Below, one piece after another: positions 8,515 to 16,715 of a stretch of 64,000 nucleotides of DNA. Made by a program: the position numbers and the translations under genes. Under the pieces are notes generated by a model, which was given only the letters and a program-made list of their open reading frames with translations, searched no databases and had not been told where the DNA came from. Numbering within the stretch: the stretch's first letter is position 1; each line of letters starts with the position of its first letter. Source of the DNA: Nonomuraea soli (GTDB lineage: Bacteria > Actinomycetota > Actinomycetes > Streptosporangiales > Streptosporangiaceae); NCBI RefSeq assembly GCF_013761175.1, contig NZ_JACDUR010000009.1, positions 248,001-312,000 of the forward strand, given 5' to 3'.

Positions 8515-9767
8515 TTCGCCACGGCGTCGTCGAGGGCTTGCCGCGAGGTCGCCTCACCGCTGATCGCCAGGGCGAACTGCTGGTTGACGATTTTGTCCAT
8601 GGCGCCGTTGAACTGCACCGGCTGGAGCATCTTGGCGCTCTCCAGCGACTTGAACGCGATGACCTTGGCCTCGGAGGCGTTGGTGCCGTCGCTCTTGCTG
8701 AAGAAGGGGTCGCTCGCGGAGGCCTTGGTGCTGGGGAAGATCGCCACGAGGTGCGCGAAGGCCGCCTGGTTCTCGGCGTTGGTCACCCAGCGGGCCAGCG
8801 CCACGGCGGCCGGGGTGTTGGCACTCTTGGCGGACACCGACAGGCCCTGGACGTAGAGCGGCGGGGTGCCCATGGCCTGCGAGGGCACCACCTTGGGCGC
8901 CAGCGACGGGTTGTCGGTCTGCAGGCTGGTGATGTGGTTGCCGCCGCCGGTGGTCCAGGCGACCTTGCCCTCGGAGAACAGCTTGGCGTTGCCCTGGAAG
9001 GTGTCGGTCAGGATGTCCTTGGGCAGCAGGCCGTCCTTGTAGGCGGCGGCGTACTTGTCGAGCAGCGCGGCGGCCTCGGGGGTGTTGAAGGTGAAGGACC
9101 CGCCGTCGTCGGAGACGAGCTTCACGCCCGCGTTGGCCAGGTCCATGAGGCCGGGCTTGCGGCTCATCAGGTAGACCTTGCCGCCCGACTTGTCCTTGAT
9201 CACCTTGGCCTGCTCGATGAGCTCGTCCAGGGTGGTGGGAGGCTTCTTGGGGTCGAGTCCGTGCTTGGTGAGCAGCTCCGCGTTCCAGTAGTTCACGTCG
9301 GTGTTGAGGTACCACGGGTAGCCGAAGGTGCCCTCGGTGCCGGGGAACCGGTAGGCGTCCAGGCCGCCGGTCACGTACTCCTCGGCGGCCTTCTGGTCGG
9401 CCTTGGCGATGTCGAGCAGGAGCCCCTGCTTGGCCAGAGGGAGCGCGAAGTCCGGAGGCAGGTTGGTCACGTCGGGCAGGGTGCCGCTCGCGGCCTGGCT
9501 GAGCACCTTCTCGGAGTAGCCGTCGCCCGGCTGGTCGAGCCACTCGACCTCGACGCCGGGATACTTCTTCTCGAAGCCGTCGATGACACCTTCGACGTAG
9601 GCGGTGAACTTCGGCTTCAGTGCCCAGGTTTGCAGCGATACCTTCCCGGTGATGGAGCCGGAGATGCTCGGTGAGGCCGCCTGCTGCGGTGGCGTCTCTG
9701 TGCCGCTGAGACCGCAACCGGTGAGTGCCGCAGCGGTTAATGCAAGCGTTACCCAGTGCTTACGCAT
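8490..9767 (-). CDS. Extracellular sugar-binding lipoprotein of the ABC importer
   Basis: 425 aa. A short signal peptide ends in the lipobox LTGC with Cys18 as the lipidated residue, so the mature protein is tethered outside the membrane. The rest fits the family 1 carbohydrate-binding fold, with SLQTWALKPKFTAYVEGVID near the N-terminus and a FGYPWYLNTDVNYWNAELL hinge-like stretch. It is the first gene of an SBP-permease-permease operon. AGGAGAG lies just upstream of the ATG. The lacI gene is divergent, and a LacI-type operator sits 18 bp upstream of the start. Given the GH85 and GH5 genes nearby, the ligand is probably an N-glycan fragment; that is inference from context. Confidence 0.93.
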   Translation of the reverse strand: MRKHWVTLALTAAALTGCGLSGTETPPQQAASPSISGSITGKVSLQTWALKPKFTAYVEGVIDGFEKKYPGVEVEWLDQPGDGYSEKVLSQAASGTLPDVTNLPPDFALPLAKQGLLLDIAKADQKAAEEYVTGGLDAYRFPGTEGTFGYPWYLNTDVNYWNAELLTKHGLDPKKPPTTLDELIEQAKVIKDKSGGKVYLMSRKPGLMDLANAGVKLVSDDGGSFTFNTPEAAALLDKYAAAYKDGLLPKDILTDTFQGNAKLFSEGKVAWTTGGGNHITSLQTDNPSLAPKVVPSQAMGTPPLYVQGLSVSAKSANTPAAVALARWVTNAENQAAFAHLVAIFPSTKASASDPFFSKSDGTNASEAKVIAFKSLESAKMLQPVQFNGAMDKIVNQQFALAISGEATSRQALDDAVAKCNDLLNQ

Positions 9768-9784
9768 GTTCTCTCCTGGACTTG

Positions 9785-9798
9785 CTAAACCGTTCTAG
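9785..9798. promoter_or_regulatory. LacI-type operator O1
   Basis: CTAAACCGTTCTAG lies between the divergent binding-protein and lacI genes. Read on the other strand it is CTAGAACGGTTTAG, which agrees at 12 of 14 positions with the second site at 10867-10880. The central CG and the TTTAG arm are typical of LacI-family operators. It probably represses the importer operon and lacI itself. Confidence 0.75.
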
Positions 9799-9845
9799 TT
9801 GTCGGGACTATCTACCTAGCAATCTTCTGGTGTCAAGGGGGAAGA

Positions 9846-10880
9846 GTGGCGCGACCGACCATCGCCGACATCGCCCGGCGGGCCGGGGTCTCGAAGGGGG
9901 CGGTCTCCTTCGCGCTCAACGGGAGACCGGGCGTGAGCGAGGCGACCAGGCAACTGATCCTGCAGGTGGCCGAGGAGATGAACTGGCGGCCGCACAGTGC
10001 CGCGCGTGCTCTGGTGGGTGCCAAGGCCGAGGCCGTCGGCCTGGTCATCGCCCGGCCCGCGCGCACGATCGGGGTGGAGCCGTTCTTCGCCCAGTTACTG
10101 TCAGGGCTGCAGGCCGAGCTGTCGTCACGGGCCGTCGCCCTGCACCTGCTGGTGGTGGAGGACACGGCGGCCGAGATCGAGATCTACCGGCGCTGGGCCT
10201 CCGAGCACCGGGTCGACGGCTTCATCCTGGTCGACCTGCAGGTCCGCGACCCGCGCGTCGAGGTCGTGGAGGAGATCGGGCTGCCCGCCGTCGTGCTCGG
10301 AGGTCCCGGCAAGCACGGCTCCCTGGCCAGCGTGTGGGCCGACGACCGCGAGGCCATGCTCTCCATCGTCGACTACCTGGCCGCGCTCGGGCACACTCGC
10401 ATCGCCCACGTGGCCGGCCTGCCGTCCTTCCGCCACACCCAGCGCCGCATCCGCGCGCTGCGCGACTCGGCCAAGCGGCTGCGCCTGGCCGAGGTGATCT
10501 CGGTGCCGACCGACTTCAGCGACGCCGAGGGGGCGGCCGCCACCCGCGCGCTCCTGTCGCGTGCCGTACGGCCCAGCGCGATCGTCTACGACAGCGACGT
10601 GATGGCGGTCGCCGGGCTCGGCGTGGCCACCGAGATGGGCGTGGCGGTGCCGCGCGAGCTGTCGATCGTGGCCTTCGACGACTCCGTGCTCGCCCGCATC
10701 GTGCACCCGCCGCTGACGGCCCTGTCACGCGACACCTTCGCGCTGGGCCGCCAGGTCGCGGCCACCCTGCTGGCGGCGATCGCCGAGCCGGGGGTGCCGC
10801 GCGACGTCAAGACGCAGACACCGCGGCTGACCGTGAGGGAGAGTACGGCACCCTTGGCAGAGGGCACTAAATCGGTTTAG
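9846..10880 (+). CDS. LacI-family transcriptional regulator of the sugar locus
   Basis: 344 aa from a GTG at 9846. The N-terminal helix-turn-helix (TIADIARRAGVSKGAVSFAL, residues about 5-24) and hinge (NWRPHSAARAL) are canonical. The periplasmic-binding-like effector domain ends with SIVAFDDSVLARIVHPPLTA. It is divergent from the ABC importer operon and upstream of GH5 and GH85 genes on its own strand. Two near-identical operators flank it: O1 upstream and O2 overlapping its last five codons. The likely logic is repression of importer, itself and hydrolases, relieved by an imported glycan breakdown product. The inducer is unknown. Confidence 0.93.
   Translation: MARPTIADIARRAGVSKGAVSFALNGRPGVSEATRQLILQVAEEMNWRPHSAARALVGAKAEAVGLVIARPARTIGVEPFFAQLLSGLQAELSSRAVALHLLVVEDTAAEIEIYRRWASEHRVDGFILVDLQVRDPRVEVVEEIGLPAVVLGGPGKHGSLASVWADDREAMLSIVDYLAALGHTRIAHVAGLPSFRHTQRRIRALRDSAKRLRLAEVISVPTDFSDAEGAAATRALLSRAVRPSAIVYDSDVMAVAGLGVATEMGVAVPRELSIVAFDDSVLARIVHPPLTALSRDTFALGRQVAATLLAAIAEPGVPRDVKTQTPRLTVRESTAPLAEGTKSV
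10867..10880. promoter_or_regulatory. LacI-type operator O2, inside the end of lacI
   Basis: CTAAATCGGTTTAG has inverted CTAAA/TTTAG arms. It overlaps the final sense codons and the TAG stop of lacI, about 137 bp upstream of the GH5 start. The match to O1 makes it a likely control site for the hydrolase genes. No clear -35/-10 pair could be assigned next to it. Confidence 0.75.
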
Positions 10881-10904
10881 GCTCCGCTCGAGATCAACCG
10901 GAAG

Positions 10905-10926
10905 GCCGGGGATCTCGGCCCCCGGC
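10905..10926. terminator. GC hairpin after lacI, possible terminator or attenuator
   Basis: GCCGGGG and CCCCGGC form a perfect 7-bp stem with an 8-base loop, 25 bases after the lacI stop. No T-run follows. It could end lacI transcription or attenuate read-through into the GH5 gene. Confidence 0.4.
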
Positions 10927-11017
10927 GCCACCACCGCGGGCCCCGCCCGGCCGTCCGGCGTTCCCCCCGGAGGGGCACGAGTCCGCCCTCCGGTCCCGAG
11001 CCGGAGGCCTGCCCCCT

Positions 11018-12217
11018 GTGAATCCCGTTCGTTTCGGCGCCAACTACGTCCCTTCGTCCGGCTGGTTCCACAGCTGGCTCGACTTCTCCGCCGACGCCGC
11101 CCGCCGCGACCTCGCCGACCTGGCCGGGCTGGGCCTCGACCACGTGCGGGTCTTCCCGATCTGGCCGTGGATCCAGCCCAACCGCACCCTGATCCGCCGG
11201 CGCGGCATCGACGACCTGCTGACCCTCATCGACGTGGCCGCCGAGTTCGACCTGTCCGTCTCGGTGGACCTGCTCCAGGGCCACCTGTCCAGCTTCGACT
11301 TCCTGCCCTCCTGGATCCTGACCCACCACGGCCGCAGCCTGTTCGCCGACCCGGGGGTACGGCAGGGCATCGCGGCCTACGCGGCGGCCCTGTCCGCGGC
11401 GGTCGCCGAGAAGCCCAACGTCTTCGCCATCACGCTGGGCAACGAGGTCAACAACCTCTGGCCGGCCAACGCCACCACCCCCGAGATCTCCCGGCAGTGG
11501 GCGGCCGAGCTCATCGGGACCGTGCGGGAGCACGCCCCGCGCCTGCTGGCCCTGCACTCGCTCTACGACGCCACCTGGTACGACCCCGGCCACCCCTTCC
11601 ACCCCGCCGACAACACCGACCTGGGCGACCTGACGACCGTGCACTCCTGGGTGTTCAACGGCGTCTCGGCCGTCGACGGCCCGCTCGGGCCCGCGACCGT
11701 CACCCATGCCGACTACCTGGTCGAGCTGGCCGCCGCCACCTCCACCGACCCGGCACGCCAGGTCTGGCTGCAGGAGGTGGGCGCGCCCCGGCCCGACATC
11801 GGCGCCGACGAGGCCGCGCCCTTCACCAGGGCCCTGCTCGAATCCGTGGGCGCCAATCCCGCGCTCTGGGGCGTGACCTGGTGGTGCTCGCACGACCTGG
11901 ACCGCTCGCTGGCCGACTTCCCCGACCGGGAGTACGACCTGGGGTTGTTCACCGTCGAGCACGAGGCCAAGCCCGCGGCCAAGGAACTGGCCGCCTACCT
12001 CGCCTCCGCCCGCCGTACGGCCGCGCCGGAACCCCGGCCCGCGCTGGTCTGCGACGTCGACCTGCGCACCCAGCCTGAGCGGCGCGGCGAGGTCGCTCCC
12101 GGCAGCGACTTCCACAGCGAATGGGTGCGGCTGCGCCAGGCCGGACCTGTGGCGATCGTCGCGGCGGCACGGGCCGCCGACCTCGACCACCTACGAGCCC
12201 GAGGAGTCAAATTATGA
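11018..12217 (+). CDS. GH5-like glycosidase, possibly an N-glycan-core beta-mannosidase (GH5_18 type)
   Basis: 399 aa from a GTG at 11018 with GGAGG at 11003-11007. No signal peptide is present, so it acts in the cytosol. The TIM-barrel start RFGANYVPSSGWFHSWLDF, the LGNEVNN motif (acid/base Glu143) and WLQEVGAP (nucleophile Glu253) are those of a retaining clan GH-A enzyme. As I recall, the GH5_18 enzymes of bifidobacteria and streptomycetes, which split Man-beta-1,4-GlcNAc from N-glycan cores, share this N-terminal pattern; a subfamily search is needed. Downstream of an endo-beta-GlcNAcase reaction this activity would be expected. Its stop overlaps the GH85 start (ATGA). Confidence 0.85.
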   Translation: MNPVRFGANYVPSSGWFHSWLDFSADAARRDLADLAGLGLDHVRVFPIWPWIQPNRTLIRRRGIDDLLTLIDVAAEFDLSVSVDLLQGHLSSFDFLPSWILTHHGRSLFADPGVRQGIAAYAAALSAAVAEKPNVFAITLGNEVNNLWPANATTPEISRQWAAELIGTVREHAPRLLALHSLYDATWYDPGHPFHPADNTDLGDLTTVHSWVFNGVSAVDGPLGPATVTHADYLVELAAATSTDPARQVWLQEVGAPRPDIGADEAAPFTRALLESVGANPALWGVTWWCSHDLDRSLADFPDREYDLGLFTVEHEAKPAAKELAAYLASARRTAAPEPRPALVCDVDLRTQPERRGEVAPGSDFHSEWVRLRQAGPVAIVAAARAADLDHLRARGVKL

Positions 12218-14526
12218 GAGTGTCAGCCGCGTTATGCCTGATGGCGGCCATGCTGGTGGTCGCCTCCCCCGCCCGCGCCGACACCGGCGCGCAGCCGTAC
12301 GCCTCCTCCTGGCACCCGGCCACGATCCTGGGCTGGACCGCCTCCGCCGATCCCGACGCGCGCTTCAACCGCTCGCGCGTGCCGCTGCAGCCGCGCCGCA
12401 GCGATCCGGCGCTGAAGGCGAACGCCAACGCCCGCGCCGGTGAGGGCCGGATCGCCTCGCTGGTCTCCTTCGCCCCCACCTCGAACAACCCCTCGCAGGG
12501 CTCTCTCGACTCCAGCTACTACGCCTTCGGCCACTGGCAGTACATCGACAGCCTGGTCTTCTGGGGCGGCTCGGCGAGCGAGGGGCTGATCCTGGCGCCG
12601 AACGCGCCCGTGATCGACGCCGCTCACCGCAACGGCGTCAAGGTCTACGGCACCGTCTTCTTCCCGCCGACCGCGTACGGCGGGCAGTACCAGTGGGTGC
12701 GCGACTTCCTGGTCAAGCAGGGCTCGGCCTACCCGGTGGCCGACAAGCTGGCCGAGGTCGCCAAGCACTACGGGTTCGAGGGCTGGTTCATCAACCAGGA
12801 GACCGCGGGAGGCAGCGCCGCCGACGCCACCGAGATGCGCAGCCTCATCACCTACCTGCGCGGCAAGGGCGTCGAGGTGATGTGGTACGACGCGATGACC
12901 GAGTCGGGGCCGGTGTCGTGGCAGGACCAGCTCAACTCCGCCAACGACGCCTTCTTCGCCGCCTCGAACTCGATGTTCGTCGACTTCGGCTGGACGGCCT
13001 CCGGCCTGTCGAGCTCGCGCACCAACGCCCGCGCGCTGGGCCGCAGCGAGTTCGACCTCTACAGCGGCATCGACACCGAGGCCGGCGGCTACAACACCGG
13101 GGTGTCGTGGAGCGCGATCTTCCCCGACGGCGCGCCGCACGTCACGTCGCTGGGCCTGTACCGGCCCGAGTGGACGTGGAAGTCCTCCAGCGGCCGCGCC
13201 GACTCCTACACGCGCGAGTCGAGGTACTGGGTCGGGGCCAACGGCGACCCGTCGAACACCGCGACCGGTTCGGCCTGGAAGGGCCTGGCGCACTACATCG
13301 CCGAGTCGACGCCGATCACCTCCAAGCCGTTCGTGACCTCGTTCAACGCCGGGCACGGCGACTTCCACAACAGCGCGGGCACCCGCACCAGGACGGGCGG
13401 CTGGAACAACCTGTCGCTCCAGGACGTGCCGCCCACCTATCGCTGGATCGCCACCGGCGTGACCCCGTCGATCGACTTCGGCGACGCCTACGAGGGCGGC
13501 TCGTCGTTGCGGCTGACCGGCTCGGCGGGATCGGTCAGGCTCTACCAGACGCATCTGCCGGTCACCGCGGACACCAAGCTGTCGGCCGTGATCAAGGGCT
13601 CCGGGTCGCTCCAGGCCAGGCTCTCCTTCACCGACGGATCCTCGGCCACGATCACCCTGGGCGCGCCGTCGGGCGGCGGCTGGGAGCGCAGGACGATCGA
13701 CCTGGCCCCGCACGCGGGCAAGACGGTCGCCCAGCTCGGCCTGCAGACGACCGGCACCGTCGACCTGCGGGTCGGCCAGCTCGCCCTCTACGACGGGACG
13801 GTCGACGTGCCGGCCGCGCCCACCGCGCTGACCGTGCTCGGCTCCACCGACGTCTCGGCTACGAGCAAGTCGCTGCGCATGGGCTGGAGCGCGGGCGGCG
13901 CCGCCCGCCACCACGAGCTCTACCGGCGCAACCCCGACGGCACCCGGACCTTCCTGGGCGCCACCCCGAACGACGCCTTCTTCGTGCCCCGGCTGGACCG
14001 CGTCGGCACGGAGACCTCCACGGTGATCGAGGTCGAGGCGGTCTCGGCCGAGTTCGGCCGTTCCAGCGCCGCCACGGCCACGGTGACCTGGGCGGGCGGG
14101 CCCTCCGAGAACAATCTCGCGCTCAACCGCCCCGCCACCGCATCCGGCCAGTGCAACACCGGCGAGGGCCCGGCCAAGGCGGTCAACGGCAGCGTGAACG
14201 GCGGCAACACCGACAAGTGGTGCACGCTGACCTCGGCCAAGTGGATGGAGGTGGACCTCGGCTCGGCCCGGCCGATCACCCGCTTCGTGGTCAAGCACGC
14301 CCAGGCGGGTGGGGAGTCGCCGGCGTGGAACACACGCGACTTCACCATCCAGGTCCGGTCGGCCACGAGCGACGCCTGGAGCACGGCGGTGACGGTCACC
14401 GGCAACAGCGCCGCGACCACCACCCATCCGGTGTCCGCCACGGCCCGCTACGTGCGGCTGGCCATCACCTCGCCGGGTTCCGACAGCGCGGCCCGGATCT
14501 ACGAGCTGGAGGCCTGGGGCCAGTAG
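12214..14526 (+). CDS. Secreted GH85 endo-beta-N-acetylglucosaminidase with C-terminal CBM32-like domain
   Basis: 770 aa; the ATG at 12214 follows GAGGAG at 12201-12206. A Sec signal peptide ends near ARA (residues about 21-23). The GH85 domain spans about residues 35-400 and contains GFEGWFINQET. Asn194 and Glu196 form the N-x-E pair used in substrate-assisted cleavage of the chitobiose core of N-glycans. A jelly-roll region (about 430-560) and an FN3-like stretch (about 565-640) follow. The last 130 residues (NLALNRPATASGQCNTGEGP to YELEAWGQ) are an F5/8-C or CBM32 module. The enzyme should release glycans from glycoproteins outside the cell for uptake by the adjacent ABC importer. Confidence 0.92.
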   Translation: MRVSAALCLMAAMLVVASPARADTGAQPYASSWHPATILGWTASADPDARFNRSRVPLQPRRSDPALKANANARAGEGRIASLVSFAPTSNNPSQGSLDSSYYAFGHWQYIDSLVFWGGSASEGLILAPNAPVIDAAHRNGVKVYGTVFFPPTAYGGQYQWVRDFLVKQGSAYPVADKLAEVAKHYGFEGWFINQETAGGSAADATEMRSLITYLRGKGVEVMWYDAMTESGPVSWQDQLNSANDAFFAASNSMFVDFGWTASGLSSSRTNARALGRSEFDLYSGIDTEAGGYNTGVSWSAIFPDGAPHVTSLGLYRPEWTWKSSSGRADSYTRESRYWVGANGDPSNTATGSAWKGLAHYIAESTPITSKPFVTSFNAGHGDFHNSAGTRTRTGGWNNLSLQDVPPTYRWIATGVTPSIDFGDAYEGGSSLRLTGSAGSVRLYQTHLPVTADTKLSAVIKGSGSLQARLSFTDGSSATITLGAPSGGGWERRTIDLAPHAGKTVAQLGLQTTGTVDLRVGQLALYDGTVDVPAAPTALTVLGSTDVSATSKSLRMGWSAGGAARHHELYRRNPDGTRTFLGATPNDAFFVPRLDRVGTETSTVIEVEAVSAEFGRSSAATATVTWAGGPSENNLALNRPATASGQCNTGEGPAKAVNGSVNGGNTDKWCTLTSAKWMEVDLGSARPITRFVVKHAQAGGESPAWNTRDFTIQVRSATSDAWSTAVTVTGNSAATTTHPVSATARYVRLAITSPGSDSAARIYELEAWGQ

Positions 14527-14535
14527 GGTTGGCCC

Positions 14536-15072
14536 GTGTCGGCCATCCGCCTGCTGGTTCTCGGCTCCGTGCGCAACCACCGGCGCGCCCACGGCTACCA
14601 GGTCCGCAGCGACCTGGAGAGCTGGGGCGCGCACGAGTGGTCCACCGCCAAACCGGGTTCGATCTATCACGCGCTCAAGCAGCTGGCCAAGCAGGGCATG
14701 CTGCACGCCCACGAGGTCGCCCCGAGCGACGCGGGCGGTCCGCCACGCGTGGAGTACGAACTGACCCCGGCCGGCGAGGCCGAGTTCCTGGAGCTGCTGC
14801 GCGACGCGCTGTCGCGGCACGACCAGAAGATCGACCTGCTCACGGCCGGGGTCGGCTTCATCGACGCCCTGCCTCGCGCCGAGGTGATCGAGCTGCTGCG
14901 CCTGCGGCTGCACGCCCTGGAGGGCTGGCGGGCCGAGGTCGACAAGCACTGGACCGGGCAGCAGGACTGGGGGGCGATCGGCGAGGTGATGCGGTTGTGG
15001 GTGCACTTCTCCGACAGCGGGGCCGAATGGACGCGCGGCCTGATCGAGAGACTCCAAGCTAGTCAAGTTTGA
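14536..15072 (+). CDS. PadR-family transcriptional regulator
   Basis: 178 aa from a GTG at 14536, nine bases after the GH85 stop. The winged helix (HGYQVRSDLESWGAHEW, then GSIYHALKQLAKQGML) and the acidic C-terminal helical domain are typical of PadR proteins. The 18-bp perfect palindrome at 15059-15076 covers its stop codon and lies just before the VOC gene, so it probably controls that gene. The target signal is unknown. Being in line with GH85 may simply be proximity. Confidence 0.9.
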   Translation: MSAIRLLVLGSVRNHRRAHGYQVRSDLESWGAHEWSTAKPGSIYHALKQLAKQGMLHAHEVAPSDAGGPPRVEYELTPAGEAEFLELLRDALSRHDQKIDLLTAGVGFIDALPRAEVIELLRLRLHALEGWRAEVDKHWTGQQDWGAIGEVMRLWVHFSDSGAEWTRGLIERLQASQV

Positions 15073-15076
15073 CTAG
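15059..15076. promoter_or_regulatory. Perfect palindrome, probable PadR operator
   Basis: CTAGTCAAGTTTGACTAG consists of 8-bp perfect inverted arms with a 2-base centre. It overlaps the padR stop and ends 9 bases before the start of the VOC gene. The right arm contains TTGACT, which could be a promoter element occluded by the repressor. Confidence 0.7.
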
Positions 15077-15085
15077 TATGGCCGC

Positions 15086-15814
15086 ATGGCCCACGAACGC
15101 ATGATCCCGATGCTCCCCTGCCGCGACATCGACGAGATCGCCGAGTTCTACCAGGCGCTGGGATTCACCCGCACCTACCGCCAGACCCGGCCCAACCCCT
15201 ACGTCTCCCTCCGCCGGGAGGACATCGAGCTGCACTTCTTCGGCATGCCGGCCGAGTTCGACCCGGCCGAGTCCTACGGCACCTGCGGGGTCTTCGTGCC
15301 GAGCACGTTCGAGCTGCACGCCGCGTTCGCCGCGGGCATGCGCGAGAAGTACGGCAAGCTGCTGATCTCCGGCATCCCCCGGATGACCCGGCCACGCAAG
15401 CGCAAGAACGTCAGCTACCAGCCGGGTTTCACCCTGATCGACCCCGGCGGCAACTACGTGCGGTTCTTCCCGCTGAAGGAACTGCCCGAGGGCGAGGCGG
15501 CCAAGAGCAAGCTCGCCGTGGCGATGGACAACGCGGTGGTCATGGGCGACTCCCACGGCGATCCGGCGCAGGCGGCCAAGATCCTCGACGGCGCTCTGCG
15601 GCGCGCGGAACCGGACACCCCGGCCGCCGACCTGGTGGAGGCGCTGGCCTACCGGGCGGAGCTGGCGGTGACCCAGCAGGACCACGAGAGGGCGCGCGAG
15701 CTGCTCGAACAGCTCAGGCAGGTGACGCTCGACGACACCGAGCGGGTCCGGCTGGCCGACGCGCTCACGAACGTCGCCGACCTGGAGTCGATCCTGGGTC
15801 AGGCACGATCCTGA
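15086..15814 (+). CDS. VOC-family protein with TPR-like C-terminal extension
   Basis: 242 aa. Residues 1-130 have the glyoxalase/bleomycin-resistance fold (IPMLPCRDIDEIAEFYQALG, IELHFFGMP, FTLIDPGGNYVRFF). This type of fold binds small molecules or acts as a metal enzyme. Residues about 145-240 are helical with paired helices (RAELAVTQQDHERARELLEQ) that resemble a short TPR. VOC proteins are usually about 120-140 aa, so the extension is notable. The PadR palindrome just upstream suggests inducible expression, perhaps by a toxic compound the protein sequesters; the ligand is unknown. Confidence 0.8.
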   Translation: MAHERMIPMLPCRDIDEIAEFYQALGFTRTYRQTRPNPYVSLRREDIELHFFGMPAEFDPAESYGTCGVFVPSTFELHAAFAAGMREKYGKLLISGIPRMTRPRKRKNVSYQPGFTLIDPGGNYVRFFPLKELPEGEAAKSKLAVAMDNAVVMGDSHGDPAQAAKILDGALRRAEPDTPAADLVEALAYRAELAVTQQDHERARELLEQLRQVTLDDTERVRLADALTNVADLESILGQARS

Positions 15815-15820
15815 GCGGCG

Positions 15821-16678
15821 CTACAGCTCCACCTCGCCGCTGACGCAGGTGACGACATCGCCGCCGACCCAGATCGTGCCGTCGGTGTCGGCGGTGATCG
15901 TCACCCGCCCGTCACGGCCCAAAGCGGTGCCCTGCCGTACGGTGTAGGGCGCGCGGGCCCGGCCCTTGCCCAGCAGCCACTGGGCGACCGAGGCGTTGAG
16001 GCTCCCGGTCACCGGGTCCTCGCGCAGCTCCCTGCCCACCGGGAAGAACGCCCGCACCTCGAAGTCGGCCTGCCCGCCCTCGCCGTGGCGGCCCACCACG
16101 CCGAGGTCGAGGTGGGGCGCGACGAGGCCGACCTTCTGGTCGACGAAACGCGGCTCCAGGGCGAGCACCTGCTCGGCGTCTCCCAGCTCGACGGCCACCC
16201 ACCCGGGGCCGTTGTCGGCCCAGGTCATGTCGACGACCTGGCCGGGCTCGACGCCCAGGGCGCGCACGATCTCGGCGGCCAGCTCGGGCTCCACCGGGCC
16301 GGAGCGCACCAGCGGCGGGGCGGCGAAGGCGAGCGAGTGCCCGAAACGCCGCACCTGGACCAGCCCGGCGCCGCACTCCTGGACGACCACGTCGGCGTGC
16401 TTGGGCATGCCGCCCGCCAGCAGCCAGGCGTGGCAGCTGCCCAGCGTGGGGTGGCCGGCGAACGGCAGCTCACCGGCGGGGGTGAAGATGCGCACCAAAT
16501 AGTCGGCCTCCGCGTGGCGCGGCGGCAGCAGGAACGTGGTCTCCGACAGGTTCGTCCAGCGGGCGAAGCGCGCCATCTCGTCGTCGCTCAGGCCGGTGCC
16601 GTCGAGCACGACGGCCAGGGCGTTGCCGAAGTAGGGCCGGTCGGTGAAGACATCGACTTGCTGGAAGGGGCGCCTCAT
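15821..16678 (-). CDS. PhzF-family isomerase/epimerase
   Basis: 285 aa. The family hallmarks are FTDRPYFGNALAVVLDGTGL, WTNLSETTFLLPP with the catalytic-type Glu46, FAGHPTLG and REDPVTGSLNASVAQWL. PhzF enzymes isomerise dihydroanthranilate-like substrates in phenazine synthesis, but most family members outside phenazine clusters have unknown substrates. No phenazine genes are present here, so only the fold and general isomerase activity are supported. It is convergent with the VOC gene, 6 bp apart. Confidence 0.88.
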   Translation of the reverse strand: MRRPFQQVDVFTDRPYFGNALAVVLDGTGLSDDEMARFARWTNLSETTFLLPPRHAEADYLVRIFTPAGELPFAGHPTLGSCHAWLLAGGMPKHADVVVQECGAGLVQVRRFGHSLAFAAPPLVRSGPVEPELAAEIVRALGVEPGQVVDMTWADNGPGWVAVELGDAEQVLALEPRFVDQKVGLVAPHLDLGVVGRHGEGGQADFEVRAFFPVGRELREDPVTGSLNASVAQWLLGKGRARAPYTVRQGTALGRDGRVTITADTDGTIWVGGDVVTCVSGEVEL

Positions 16679-16715
16679 GCGAGGAGTCTGCCAGAACTGT
16701 GTCGCTCTATCCGAA

